NCBI RefSeq assembly: GCF_003432485.1
Contig: NZ_QVNQ01000013.1
Location: 147,056-211,055, forward strand
Source: Actinomadura spongiicola
GTDB lineage: Bacteria > Actinomycetota > Actinomycetes > Streptosporangiales > Streptosporangiaceae
Direction of reading: 5' to 3'
DNA: 64,000 nt
Shown here: piece by piece, positions 1-8,434 of the stretch
Layout: each line of letters starts with the position of its first letter
How positions within the stretch are numbered: the first letter of the stretch is position 1
Notes under the pieces: model-generated
What the model was told of the DNA's origin: nothing
The model's input: only the letters and a program-made list of their open reading frames with translations
Database searches by the model: none
Program-made: the position numbers and the translations under genes

Positions 1-2
1 TG

Positions 3-389
3 GCGTCCGTTCACGCGCTCGACACCCAGGTGTTCGGCGCCGACCGCGCACAGTTGATCGACGGCCTCCCCACCTTCTGCGAGACGCTCCGCGTCGTCCG
101 GGACGGCCCAGAAATCAGGGGCTTCGGAGGCTTCTGGAGAAACGACGACCAGGTCGTCGTCGGCCCGGTCATCGCGCAAGACACCGAAACGGCCCTCGCG
201 CTCGTGGCCGACATCGTCCCACCGGGCCCGGTCCGGCTCGACATCGACCACAGGCATCCGGAACTCATCACCTGGGCGGAGTCACACGGCCTGCGCCCCT
301 CATTCACCACCACGGTCATGGAGCACGGCGCCCCTCTCACCGGAGACCCGTCCCGCCTCTACCTCCCCGTAGCCCAAGCCCTCGGCTGA
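3..389 (+). CDS. GNAT-family acetyltransferase, 5' end outside window
   Basis: The C-terminal 128 residues of a protein that begins before the window: the frame is open from the first base. The visible part starts with a helix (VFGADRAQLIDGL), then FGGFWRNDDQVVVGPVIAQD and a C-terminal SRLYLPVAQALG. The segment G-FW-R-VGPVIA followed by a helix and a second half-domain resembles the C-terminal part of GNAT acetyltransferases of the YitH/YitI type; the substrate cannot be read. The last 30 codons are repeated in decayed form about 380 bp downstream. The family call is by pattern only because the acetyl-CoA binding core is mostly outside the window. Confidence 0.6.
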   Translation, partial: ASVHALDTQVFGADRAQLIDGLPTFCETLRVVRDGPEIRGFGGFWRNDDQVVVGPVIAQDTETALALVADIVPPGPVRLDIDHRHPELITWAESHGLRPSFTTTVMEHGAPLTGDPSRLYLPVAQALG

Positions 390-606
390 GCCCACCCTTC
401 CAGCACCTTCTGGACAGGACAGCGGGAGCTCTTCGTTCAACTACTCATCCCTTGGTTGGCAGGTGAACCCCGCCTTCTGGGGCAGGACGGCATATCGGGC
501 GTTTCCAGGTACGCGTCACGTGCTTGGACACTGCACGCCCGATAGAGGGTGGCGTCATTGCTGGTGACTCGTCCCGTCCCTGCCTCCTGTGGTCCAGACG
601 TTCGGG

Positions 607-771
607 CTGAGTCGACCTTCCGCACGGCGTCTTCTGATGCGGAACGGCGTAGCGGACGCCTCCAGGCGCTCGTCACATGCTTCGACAACGAACCCACGGT
701 CATGGCGTATGGGCGCCATCGCCGGATGTCCGTCCAGCCTCTATCTCCCCGTGGCCCAAGCCTTCGACTGA
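607..771. pseudogene. Decayed tandem copy of the acetyltransferase and desaturase 3' ends
   Basis: Bases 607-690 resemble 769-857, the 3' end of the desaturase gene: they share the core CGGCGTAGCGGACG and then a CCAGG-GCTCGTCAC-TGCT block. Bases 684-771 resemble 302-389, the 3' end of the acetyltransferase gene, and still read SLYLPVAQAFD against RLYLPVAQALG in the intact copy. The order (acetyltransferase end, desaturase end, acetyltransferase end, desaturase end) is that of a tandem duplication of the junction whose inner copies have decayed. Nothing else is visible between 390 and 606. Confidence 0.6.
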
Positions 772-1847
772 GTCCACTTTTTGCGGGGTGCTTTCTTGGG
801 TGGGGCGGCGTAGCGGACGATTTTCTTCCAGGTGCTCGTCACCTGCTCAGAGAGCGAACCCGTGTGGTAAGGCAACCCGTACTTCTCGCACAACGCCCGG
901 ACGCGCGGCGCGATCTCGGCGTACCGGTTGCTCGGCATGTCGGGGAAGAGATGGTGCTCGATCTGGTGGCTGAGATTGCCCGTCATCAGGTGGAACAGTT
1001 TCCCGCCGGAGATGTTGCCCGAGCCGACGAGCTGCCGGGCGTACCATTCGCCCTTCGTCTCGCCGTCCAGCCGTTCCTCCTCGAACACCTCGATGTCGCC
1101 GGGGAAATGCCCGCAGAAGATGACCGTGTGCGCCCACACGTTGCGAATGACGTTGGCGGTGAAGTTCGCGGCAAGCGTCGACAGGAACTGCGGGCCGCTG
1201 AGCAGCGGGAACGCCAGATAGTCCTTACCCCACTGGCGGAGGATCTTCCGCCCGATCGCGCGCTTGCCCGCTCTCCGCGCCTCCTCGCGCTGCTCGCCTT
1301 CCAGTTCGTCGTCGACCACCAGGTCATGCCACGCGACCCCGTACTCGAAGAACATCGCGAGCAGCACGTTGTAGAGCGGCTGCGCGAGGTGCGCGCGTCG
1401 CCATTCCTGCTCCGGCGTGACCCGCAGGATGCCGTAACCGACGTCCCTGTCCTTGCCGAGAATGTTGGTGAAGGTGTGGTGAAGGTAGTTGTGGTTGCGC
1501 TTCCACTGGTCGGCGGGCGAGACGTTGTCCCACTCCCAGGTCGTCGAATGGATCTTCGGGTCGCGCATCCAGTCCCACTGGCCGTGCATGACGTTGTGCC
1601 CGATCTCCATGTTCTCCAGGATCTTCGCGACGGCCAGCGTCACGGTCCCGGCGATCCACGCGGGCGGCAGGGAGGACGCCATGAGCAGCGTCCGACCGCC
1701 CACCTCCAGGCCCCGCTGCCACCGGATGACCCGGTGGATGTACGACGCGTCGCGCTCACCGAGATCGCTGAAGATCTCGTCGCGGAGCGCGTCCAGTTCC
1801 CGGGCGAGGGCATCGTAGTCGGCGACGGTGAGCTGACCGGCGGTCAT
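741..1847 (-). CDS. Membrane fatty acid desaturase
   Basis: A 368-residue membrane di-iron desaturase that would introduce a cis double bond into an acyl chain using electrons from the reductase encoded just upstream. All three histidine boxes are present: H84-x3-H88 (HNVMH), H119-x3-HH (HNYLHH) and H294-x3-HH (HQIEHH). Hydrophobic segments lie between boxes 1 and 2 and before box 3. I chose the ATG at 1847 because a GGAG lies 9 bases before it and the reductase stop is 14 bases upstream; longer frames run into the reductase gene. The pairing is like mycobacterial DesA3 with its oxidoreductase partner. Regiospecificity is not readable. Confidence 0.9.
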   Translation of the reverse strand: MTAGQLTVADYDALARELDALRDEIFSDLGERDASYIHRVIRWQRGLEVGGRTLLMASSLPPAWIAGTVTLAVAKILENMEIGHNVMHGQWDWMRDPKIHSTTWEWDNVSPADQWKRNHNYLHHTFTNILGKDRDVGYGILRVTPEQEWRRAHLAQPLYNVLLAMFFEYGVAWHDLVVDDELEGEQREEARRAGKRAIGRKILRQWGKDYLAFPLLSGPQFLSTLAANFTANVIRNVWAHTVIFCGHFPGDIEVFEEERLDGETKGEWYARQLVGSGNISGGKLFHLMTGNLSHQIEHHLFPDMPSNRYAEIAPRVRALCEKYGLPYHTGSLSEQVTSTWKKIVRYAAPPKKAPRKKWTQSKAWATGR

Positions 1848-1861
1848 CTTCTCGTGCTCCT

Positions 1862-2941
1862 TCAGAGTTCGATCTCCACGGACCCGGCGGCGGACGACAC
1901 GCAGGTCTGGACGACCTCGCCCTCCTCGCCGTGCACCTCGCCGGTGCGCAGATCCCGGACCTGGCCGGAACGCAGGCGGCCGACGCAGCTGTAGCAGATG
2001 CCCATCCGGCACCCGCTCGGCAGCAGCGCCCCCGCGTTCTCCCCGGCGACCAGCAGCGGCGTCGCCCCGTCCACGTCCACCTCGACGCCGCTTCTGATGA
2101 ACGTGACCTGTCCGCCTTCGCCGTCACTACCGTTCAGGACGGTGCGAAAACGTTCGACGCGCAACCTCTTCTCGGCTCCGGCGGCGTGCCAGTACCCCGC
2201 GAGATCGTCCAGCATCTCCCCGGGGCCGCAGGCCCACGCCTCACGCTCCGCCCAGTCGGGACAGACCGCGGGCAGGTCGGACGGGCTGAGTCGCCCGTCC
2301 GGTGCGGTGTGCCTCTCATACAGCCGCAGTCCGGCCATCGCGCGGAGCTCGGCGCCGAAGATGACGTCGTTCTCCGTCCGGTCCGAGTGCACTAGCACGA
2401 TGTCGGACGTGCCGCCGACCTGCCGCAACATGGCCATGACCGGCGTGATCCCGCTCCCCGCCGTCACGAACAACATCTTCCGGGGAACCCTCGACGGCAG
2501 GACGAACTCACCGTCCGCGAGCCCGAGCCGAACGATCGCGCCGGGTCGCACCACCCTGGCGAGGTGCGCGGAGACGAACCCGTCCGGTGCGGCCTTGACG
2601 GTGATCGTGATGCGGCCGTCCCGCCGGGGCGGGGACGACAGCGAGAACGTCCGCCAGTACCGCACCCCATCGATGTCCACGCCCACCTTGACCCACTGGC
2701 CCGGGCGGTGCCTCCGCCAGGCACGCCCCGGCCTGATCACCAGCGTGGTCGCGTCCGGTGTCTCCGTCCGGACGGCTTCGACCCGCCCCCGGAGATCGGC
2801 CTTGGACCACAGCGGATTCACCAGCCCGAGATAGTCCTCCGGCAGGAGCGGCGTGGTCAGCTGACGTACCGCCGTCTCGATGCGTCTCCTCAAACGAGGC
2901 GCCGCACCGTTCGCGGTGGCGCGCGCCGATGCGGTGACCAA
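1862..2941 (-). CDS. Ferredoxin-type oxidoreductase, partner of the desaturase
   Basis: A 359-residue flavin reductase passing NAD(P)H electrons to the adjacent desaturase. In order it has an N-terminal helical region, an FAD-binding barrel with RTFSLSS, an NAD(P)-binding fold starting GSGITPVMAML, and a C-terminal plant-type 2Fe-2S domain with cysteines 311, 316, 319 and 347 (C-x4-C-x2-C...C). This is the layout of the mycobacterial Rv3230c type. The start is a TTG at 2941 preceded by GGGAGG four bases away; no better start follows soon. It is the first gene of a two-gene operon and lies directly below the palindromic operator at 2967-2995. Confidence 0.88.
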   Translation of the reverse strand: MVTASARATANGAAPRLRRRIETAVRQLTTPLLPEDYLGLVNPLWSKADLRGRVEAVRTETPDATTLVIRPGRAWRRHRPGQWVKVGVDIDGVRYWRTFSLSSPPRRDGRITITVKAAPDGFVSAHLARVVRPGAIVRLGLADGEFVLPSRVPRKMLFVTAGSGITPVMAMLRQVGGTSDIVLVHSDRTENDVIFGAELRAMAGLRLYERHTAPDGRLSPSDLPAVCPDWAEREAWACGPGEMLDDLAGYWHAAGAEKRLRVERFRTVLNGSDGEGGQVTFIRSGVEVDVDGATPLLVAGENAGALLPSGCRMGICYSCVGRLRSGQVRDLRTGEVHGEEGEVVQTCVSSAAGSVEIEL

Positions 2942-2966
2942 GACGCCTCCCTGGTCGAGAGCAACC

Positions 2967-2995
2967 TACGTTTGCGTAACTTACGGAGGCGTAAG
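2967..2995 (-). promoter_or_regulatory. Palindromic operator of the desaturase operon
   Basis: Two adjoining inverted repeats: TACG-tttg-CGTA (2967-2978) and CTTACG-gagg-CGTAAG (2980-2995). Between them CGTAA-c-TTACG (2975-2985) forms a third, overlapping dyad. They lie 26-54 bases before the reductase start, where a repressor would block the promoter. The shape suits a TetR-family regulator of lipid genes; no such gene is adjacent. Confidence 0.6.
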
Positions 2996-3256
2996 GAGCT
3001 GTTCAACCCCTCGACCGGAAACGCGACAGGCATCACACCGCCACCGGCCTCGTGCACGCCGCCGCCACGACACCGCCGAACACGGACCTGAGTGCCCACC
3101 CCGCAGCTTTACCAACACACCCTCTAACCGACCCGGCATCACCGGCGGACATCGACACGTGACCAGGCCGCGAAGCGAGGCGAACACATCCTCGGTCTGA
3201 GCCCGATCGGGATCGGCATGGTGCCGATACTCCACCAGGCCGACGGGTGGGCCCAA
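2996..3256. other. Non-coding stretch
   Basis: No gene, RNA or hairpin that I can support lies between the desaturase operator and the tandem repeat. Open frames here are arginine/serine-rich and run across the repeat, so they look fortuitous. Confidence 0.5.
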
Positions 3257-3436
3257 AGCATCGGCTGAGGTCGAGACCATGCGACCCATGAGCGGCAATC
3301 GACCGGCCGGGTAAGCCAAGCATCGGCTGAGGTTGTGATCATGCGACCCATGAGCGGCAATCGACCGGCCGGGTAAGCTAAGCATCGGCTGAGGTTGTGA
3401 TCATGCGACGCATGAGCGGCAATCGACCGGCCGGGT
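3257..3436. repeat. 62-bp tandem repeat, three copies
   Basis: Three head-to-tail copies starting at 3257, 3319 and 3381. Each begins AGCATCGGCTGAGG and ends ATCGACCGGCCGGGT. Copies 2 and 3 differ at only a couple of positions; copy 1 differs mainly in the GTCGAGACC/GTTGTGATC segment. There are no spacers, so this is a minisatellite and not a CRISPR array. Confidence 0.9.
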
Positions 3437-3529
3437 GTGTGCCGTCCAGGACGCTGAAGCCTGTTCGGCGCGGCTGGTCCGGCGCGGTGGCCGGTTAAAA
3501 GTGGGGGAGCTCTACGCGTGCCGCCCCTC

Positions 3530-4330
3530 TCAGGTGGGCTTGCGCCACACGGAGATGTGCTTCGCGGAGTCTTGGGTGAACGGTGCCCCGTCCCAGTCCG
3601 CGACGCGATGTTCCAGCTCAAGCCCGGCGATCCGCGCCATCAGATCGAGTTCCGCCGGCCAGGCATAGCGGTGGCGGGAACTATCGCGACGGTAGCCGCC
3701 GCCGTCCTCACGGGTGACATGGTGCGAGACGAGAGTCTGCTCCACCAGGTCGAAGGTGTCGAAGCCGAGATGCCGCTCGGAGACGTCGAACGGCACCGCG
3801 ACCTGGCCCGGCGGCAGCAGCCGTAGCGACGGCACGCCCACCTCGATGACGAACCGGCCGCCGGGCCGCAGATGGCGTGCGGCGTTGCGGAAACACTCGA
3901 CCTGCTCGTCCTGCGTGAGCAGGTTCCCGATCGTGTTGTAGACGAGATAGACGAGAGTGAACTCGCCGGGAACAACGGTGGTCGCCATGTCCCCGACGAC
4001 CACTGGGAGCGCGTCCTCGTCGATCTTGCGCCTCAGGACCTTCGCCATGTGCTCGGACAGCTCTATGCCCATTACGGGCACGCCGCGTTCCCGCAGTGGG
4101 ACGCCCACTCGTCCGGTGCCGATGGCGAACTCCAGTGCCCGACCGTCCCCGGCCAGCTCGGTAAGGAAGTCGAGGGTCGGCCCGAGAACGGCGGCCGAGG
4201 ACATCTCGGTCTCCTCGGCGTCGTAGCGTTCGGCGGTCACACGCGTCCACAGCTCACTACTCGTCACGGGAAGCCACTCTGCATGGTCCGAAGGACGATG
4301 TCGACGAGTTTTCCGCCCGGCGGCGGCCAT
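3530..4330 (-). CDS. Class I SAM-dependent methyltransferase
   Basis: A 266-residue Rossmann-fold methyltransferase. Motif I is ALEFAIGTGRVGVPL, followed by an acidic strand end (GIELSEHM) that would bind the ribose of SAM, GDMATTV, and the post-motif strand RFVIEVGVPSLRLL after LRPGG. The C-terminal half is a beta-rich lid typical of small-molecule or unassigned methyltransferases. The substrate is unknown. Start is uncertain: the ATG at 4330 has no clear ribosome site, and a GTG at 4267 (VTSSELWTRVTAERYD) would give 245 residues and starts closer to the family's usual N-terminus. It stands alone between a repeat and an IS relic. Confidence 0.8.
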   Translation of the reverse strand: MAAAGRKTRRHRPSDHAEWLPVTSSELWTRVTAERYDAEETEMSSAAVLGPTLDFLTELAGDGRALEFAIGTGRVGVPLRERGVPVMGIELSEHMAKVLRRKIDEDALPVVVGDMATTVVPGEFTLVYLVYNTIGNLLTQDEQVECFRNAARHLRPGGRFVIEVGVPSLRLLPPGQVAVPFDVSERHLGFDTFDLVEQTLVSHHVTREDGGGYRRDSSRHRYAWPAELDLMARIAGLELEHRVADWDGAPFTQDSAKHISVWRKPT

Positions 4331-4346
4331 CACCGGCTCGACCGCA

Positions 4347-4553
4347 TCATCGCGTGGCGACGGCGAGGAAATGCTCGGTCTCGGCGGCCATGGCCTTGAG
4401 TTGTTCGCCGGGTGTGAGGAAGGAGTAGACGATCACGTCCCAGAAGCGGTCCTCTCCTTCGCTGTCATGAAGCCGGAGAGTCCATCGCAGTTCGACGGCG
4501 CGGCCCTGATCAACCGCGGAAAGTTCGAGGTCGCCTTCGAGGGAGGTCCAGGT
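4347..4553 (-). pseudogene. C-terminal fragment of a small protein cut by IS110-type DNA
   Basis: Read on the minus strand, the last 65 or so codons give a coherent C-terminus (WTSLEGDLELSAVDQGRAVE, ...VIVYSFLTPGEQLKAMAAE, ending ATR). The pattern of a charged beta-sandwich followed by PGEQL-KAMA-E resembles the DUF6228 family, a tentative match. Upstream of about 4553 the reading frame runs into sequence that is transposase on the other strand, so the N-terminus has been replaced. No start codon of its own can be assigned. Confidence 0.45.
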
Positions 4554-5240
4554 GCGTTCGCGATCCTCACCAAGTTCGGCGGGCCGCAAGGTCTGCGCGA
4601 TGCCGGACGTCGCCGCCTGCTGAACCTCGCCCGCAAGCTCGCACCGCGCATGGGCGCGCAGCTCGTCACCGACATCATGAACACCCTGGACGCGCAGACG
4701 GTGACCGTCCCAGGCACAGCGGCGGCCGAGGCGGTGCTGCCCCGTCTGGCCGTCTCGCTGCGCAACGTCCTCGATTAACGCAAGCAGATCGCAGCAGAGG
4801 TCGAAAGGATGCTTGATGCGCACCCTCTTGCCAAGGTCCTGACCTCGATGCCGGGCTTCGGGGTCAGGACCGCCTGCCGGGTACTCCTCGAAGTCGGGGA
4901 CGGCTCGGCCTTCCCCACCCCGGGCCATCTGGCCGCCTACGCCGGTCTCGCCCCGGTCACCAAGCAGTCCGGCACCTCGATCAAGGGCGAACGGCCACCC
5001 AAAGGCGGCAACAAGAACCTCAAAGCGCCCTGTTCCTGGCCGCGTTCGCCTCCCTCGCCGACCCCGTCAGCAGGGCGTACTACCGCAAGAAGAGAGAACA
5101 GGGCAAACGCCACAACGCCGCCCTGATCTGCCTCGCCAGACGACGCTGCGACGTCCTGTTCGCCATGCTCCGCGACGGCACCCTCTACCAACCACAAACC
5201 CCGTCACCACTTGACGGAACCCGTAGGGACACCCCCCGCA
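4550..5240 (+). pseudogene. IS110-family transposase remnant
   Basis: The C-terminal two thirds of an IS110-type transposase. AILTKFGGPQGLRDAGRRRL, QTVTVPGTAAAE and then the Transposase_20 region (VLTSMPGFGVRTACRVLLEV, HLAAYAGLAPVTKQSGTSIK) are recognisable. Three lesions silence it: the N-terminal DEDD domain is missing; a TAA at 4776-4778 interrupts the frame where the family has a glutamine; and a one-base frameshift near 5023-5027 moves the tail (ALFLAAFASLADPVSRAYY, LARRRCDVLFAMLRDG) into another frame. The end near GTAGGGACACCCCCC at about 5221-5237 looks like the right edge of such elements. Residual protein from 4809 or 4494 would be non-functional. Confidence 0.82.
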
Positions 5241-5640
5241 TGACCCGGGCCGAGCGCATGCCGCCCGGCGACCGCCATGACAGGGCTTTGAGACACGGGC
5301 CGAGGCCGGGCGAGGGTCGCGGTGCAGCGTCCGGCGGTCGGCCGGCCATGGCCGTGCAGGTCTCACCAATTGTGAAGTTCGAATTCCGTCCCTTCCCGCG
5401 AGATCCCCTGAGCCGCCTCCCGCATCCGCATCACCGACATCCCCCGGCGCGGCTCGCTTCTGACGAACCGGCCCGCCGCACCCCGGCCGGGCGCTCCCGG
5501 CTGCGTGGCTACCGACCCAAGCGGACGTCGAGCCACAGATGCGTCCCGGCCGGGACACCATCCTCTAACCGAACACTCCAAGTATCGAAAACGCTACTTA
5601 GAGTGAGAGCATCAGAATCCCGCTTCACCTGGGAGTTCTC
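5241..5640. other. Non-coding stretch before the lectin-like gene
   Basis: No gene recognised. The final 80 bases are less GC-rich (TATCGAAAACGCTACTTAGA at 5583-5602) and probably hold the promoter of the secreted protein at 5641. Confidence 0.4.
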
Positions 5641-6258
5641 ATGAAGCGCCCCCGTCCTGGCGGAATCGTCCTGCCCGTGTCCACCGCCGTCGCCGCGGCG
5701 GCCGTCGCTACGGTCCCGGCCATCGCCGTCTCCGGAGCGGCCTCCCCGGCGGCCGGGGCCCCCGACCCCGACGTCGGGGTGACGGCCGCCGCCCCGCCAC
5801 CGGACTGGTCGAGAGTCCAGATACGCAACGTCGCGAACAACGGGGCCCTCCTCCCTCGGAGCGGGAGCAGGGCGGCCGGATCGGACATCGCCATGATCGC
5901 CGGCTGGAAGGTGCGGAAGGCCCAGCAGTGGAAGGTGATCCGATGGATCACTCCCATCTACGGGGTCCAGTTCGAGAACCTCAACGCCACCGGGATGTGT
6001 CTGGAGGCCAAGGAGAACTTGGGGAGTTCTGCGTCCGACATCGGCCTCCGGGCCTGTGAACGGTCGGATCCCGGCAGACGCCAGCTTTGGAGTCTCAGGG
6101 TGTCGTCCAAGCAGTCATCGCACTACCACATCCTGTCGCTCGAACACGGCACCAGGGCCCTGAAGCCGAACACACCGGCGAGCCACAACTCGGGCGTGCT
6201 CCTGGTGGAGCCGGAGAACACCAACACCTACGCGTGGACCATCGACTCGGTCTACTGA
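5641..6258 (+). CDS. Secreted ricin-B-like beta-trefoil protein
   Basis: A 205-residue exported protein, probably carbohydrate-binding. Residues 1-40 form a signal peptide: positive MKRPR, an alanine/valine core and small residues up to PAAGAP. The rest has the QxW-type repeats of a beta-trefoil: QQWKVI, QLWSLR and YAWTID, with CLEA and LRACERSD between them. There is one trefoil and no catalytic domain, so it is a stand-alone lectin-like module. The ATG is preceded by GGGAG five bases away. No partner gene is adjacent; both flanks are decayed DNA. Confidence 0.7.
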   Translation: MKRPRPGGIVLPVSTAVAAAAVATVPAIAVSGAASPAAGAPDPDVGVTAAAPPPDWSRVQIRNVANNGALLPRSGSRAAGSDIAMIAGWKVRKAQQWKVIRWITPIYGVQFENLNATGMCLEAKENLGSSASDIGLRACERSDPGRRQLWSLRVSSKQSSHYHILSLEHGTRALKPNTPASHNSGVLLVEPENTNTYAWTIDSVY

Positions 6259-6440
6259 ACCGCCCTCGTTCAACAGGGCCTATCTCCAGCCCCTGGCATG
6301 CTTCCCCACGGCGAGTTCCCAGGGCGGGTGGCCAACGCCCTCCAGTACATCCGCAGTCGGCACGCCCGGCGATCTGCCGACCATCGATGAACTGACCCGC
6401 CGTCCCAGACCGCCACCTCGCCCGCCGCGCCACCACGAGA
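6259..6440. other. Non-coding stretch
   Basis: Between the lectin-like gene and the MerR-like relic. Short protein-like phrases are present (PHGEFPGRVANALQYI near 6303-6350) but no continuous gene. Confidence 0.35.
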
Positions 6441-6660
6441 AACTCGGACTGCTCCCGGCACCCGACAGGGGGCTCGGGCAACGCCGCTACGCCGAGTCGG
6501 CCCTCCGAACGTCCGGCGTGATCCCGCTCTACAGCGACACGCACTTCACGCTCGCCGGGCAGAAGGGCCCTGACGGCATCGCGCGACGCCCCCTCCGGCG
6601 CCTGAAGGGGGCTCGCCCCACGCAAGATCGCCGAGCGGATCCCGCCCGCGAGGCCATCAG
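6441..6660 (+). pseudogene. Possible MerR-family regulator relic
   Basis: Read in the frame of 6518, the translation gives EKLGLLPAPDRGLGQRRYAE and then SGVIPLYSDTHFTLAG. This follows the MerR DNA-binding pattern (YYE-LGLLP-P-R...G-RRY-e-al-rl-fI...GFTLaEI). The first helix-turn-helix is missing or scrambled, the arginine-tyrosine wing is kept, and no dimerisation helix follows. I read it as a decayed regulator. The evidence is sequence pattern only. Confidence 0.4.
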
Positions 6661-6845
6661 CCACGGGCTGCACTGCTCTCAAGCGGACATCACGCAGTGC
6701 CCACCCCCGGTGAGCGTCGATACAAGCTTGATCGCCAAAGCATGGTGAACGTGCTTGATTTGGGCTCCGGCGTTGTCGGTGGATGTGGTCTTGGGCCTGG
6801 TCGCGGGTCGTGGCGGATGCGTTCTCGGTTTGAGCCCTGGCGTCG

Positions 6846-8333
6846 TCATTGGGCGTTGACATGGGTCTCCTTTGGTCTGCGGGGGATGGCGAGAATCGGG
6901 AAGAGGGAAATGAGCAGGATCGCGGCGACCCACCAGAACGTCCCGGTGAAGGCGCTCGTCAAGAGGGTGGGTGTGTCGGTCGCGTGTCGTTCGGCGGCTT
7001 CGGGGAGGTTGCCGGACGTACCGGGAATCTCGTCGCGGATGGCGATCTGCAAGATGACCGCGACGACCGCGGTTCCGAACGAGCTGCCCACGCGGATCAG
7101 GATGTTCGCGCCGGTCGTCGCCGCGGGCACCGCCGTCCGTGGCAGGCCCTGGTAGGCCATCGACAGCAGGCAGGGAGCGATCAGGCCGTGGCCCAGCCCG
7201 ACACCGAACATCGCGACCATGATCATGGCGCGTCCGGTACCGGGACCGATGCCGGTGAGTGCCAGCACGCCGGCGAGTACGCAGAGGACGCCACCGACGG
7301 CGAACCGGCGTCCGCCGTACCTGTCGCTCAGCCGCCCCGACACCGACATGGTCATCATCGCGCCGAGACCCATTGGGGCCAGCAGCCAGCCCGCGTCCAA
7401 TGCTGAGTCACCGCGGACGATTCCCGCGAACAGTGGCACCAGGATCATCACACCGAACATCGCGCCGCTGTAGAGGAAGAGACCTCCGGTGGCGGTGGTG
7501 AACGCCCGGGTGCCCAGTGGGCGTAGATCGATGAGCGCGCCGTCCCTTATGCGCAACGCGTGCGCGACGAACGCGGCCACCAGGACGGCCCCGGCGCTGA
7601 CGCTGAAGAGGAAGCGCGCGCCGGTGAGGCTCGTTCCGTTCCCGGCCTCCGAAAGCCCGTACACCAGGGCCGCCAGACCAGGGCACAGGAGCAGTATGCC
7701 GACCACGTCCAGCCGGGCGTCGCCGCTGCGCTCGGTGTCGCGCGGCAGCATCCGCAGGGCCGCGACCAGCGCGAGCGCGCAGAACGGGACGTTCACGAAG
7801 AACATCCAGCGCCAGTTGAGATCGTCGAGGATGACGCCGCCGAGAAGCGGGCCGAGCACCGGCGCGAGCATGGCCGGAACCGAAACGATGCTCATGACAC
7901 GGCCCATCCGTTCCGGCCCCGCCTCGCGAGCGAGCATCATCTGCCCGACCGGCAGCAGCATCCCGCCGCCTACTCCCTGGAGGACGCGAAACGCGATCAG
8001 CGTAGGGATCGACCAGGCGAGACCGCACAACAGCGACCCGCTGACGAACACACCGATCGAGACGAGCCACATGGTGCGGGCACCGAACCGCCACACCGAC
8101 CATCCGGTCAGGGGGATCGCCATGGACAGGGCGAGGGTGTAGCCGGTCACCACCCAGTGAACGGTCGACAGGGATGTGCCGAAGTCCCTGCCCAGCGACG
8201 CGATCGCGACGTTGACGATCGTGCCGTCCAGAACCGTCATGATCGCGCCGAGCACCACGACGATCGCGAGGTTGCGCAGCTGCGGGTCGATGCCCTCCGC
8301 GCCGACACGCGGCGCCTTCCGCGTGGAGGTCAT
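6846..8333 (-). CDS. MFS drug/solute exporter, DHA2 (14-TM) type
   Basis: A 495-residue integral membrane exporter driven by the proton gradient. The first helix carries the DHA2 signature region (VLDGTIVNVAIASLGRDFG, then VVTGYTLALSMAIPLTGW). The A motif lies near GWSVWRFGARTMW and the antiporter C motif at PVLGPLLGGVI. About 14 hydrophobic segments can be counted, with a hydrophilic break near residue 200. Start ATG at 8333 has GGAGGG seven bases upstream; longer frames read through the operator repeats and are rejected. It is divergent from the TetR gene at 8435 and shares an operator region with it, so it is probably repressed by it. Substrate unknown. Confidence 0.88.
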   Translation of the reverse strand: MTSTRKAPRVGAEGIDPQLRNLAIVVVLGAIMTVLDGTIVNVAIASLGRDFGTSLSTVHWVVTGYTLALSMAIPLTGWSVWRFGARTMWLVSIGVFVSGSLLCGLAWSIPTLIAFRVLQGVGGGMLLPVGQMMLAREAGPERMGRVMSIVSVPAMLAPVLGPLLGGVILDDLNWRWMFFVNVPFCALALVAALRMLPRDTERSGDARLDVVGILLLCPGLAALVYGLSEAGNGTSLTGARFLFSVSAGAVLVAAFVAHALRIRDGALIDLRPLGTRAFTTATGGLFLYSGAMFGVMILVPLFAGIVRGDSALDAGWLLAPMGLGAMMTMSVSGRLSDRYGGRRFAVGGVLCVLAGVLALTGIGPGTGRAMIMVAMFGVGLGHGLIAPCLLSMAYQGLPRTAVPAATTGANILIRVGSSFGTAVVAVILQIAIRDEIPGTSGNLPEAAERHATDTPTLLTSAFTGTFWWVAAILLISLFPILAIPRRPKETHVNAQ

Positions 8334-8352
8334 TCGGCCACCCTCCGTCTCC

Positions 8353-8418
8353 GTACACCGTATCGCCACTACCGTACACCGTATCAGAGAATCCGTACAC
8401 CGTATCGATACGGTGTAT
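8353..8418. promoter_or_regulatory. Three phased operators plus inverted copy for the TetR regulator
   Basis: The 12-mer GTACACCGTATC occurs at 8353, 8374 and 8395, exactly 21 bases (two helical turns) apart. The last copy abuts the inverted copy GATACGGTGTAT (8407-8418), making a near-perfect 24-bp palindrome. The array fills the gap between the MFS and TetR starts, as expected for a repressor that controls both genes. Confidence 0.85.
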
Positions 8419-8434
8419 CGCGTAAGATCGAGAT

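Noticed and set aside
549..1994. 481-codon plus-strand open frame
   Set aside because: Antisense of the desaturase gene with its histidine boxes; no coherent protein pattern.
3257..3436. Possible CRISPR array
   Set aside because: The 62-bp units are directly adjacent with no variable spacers, and no cas genes are present.
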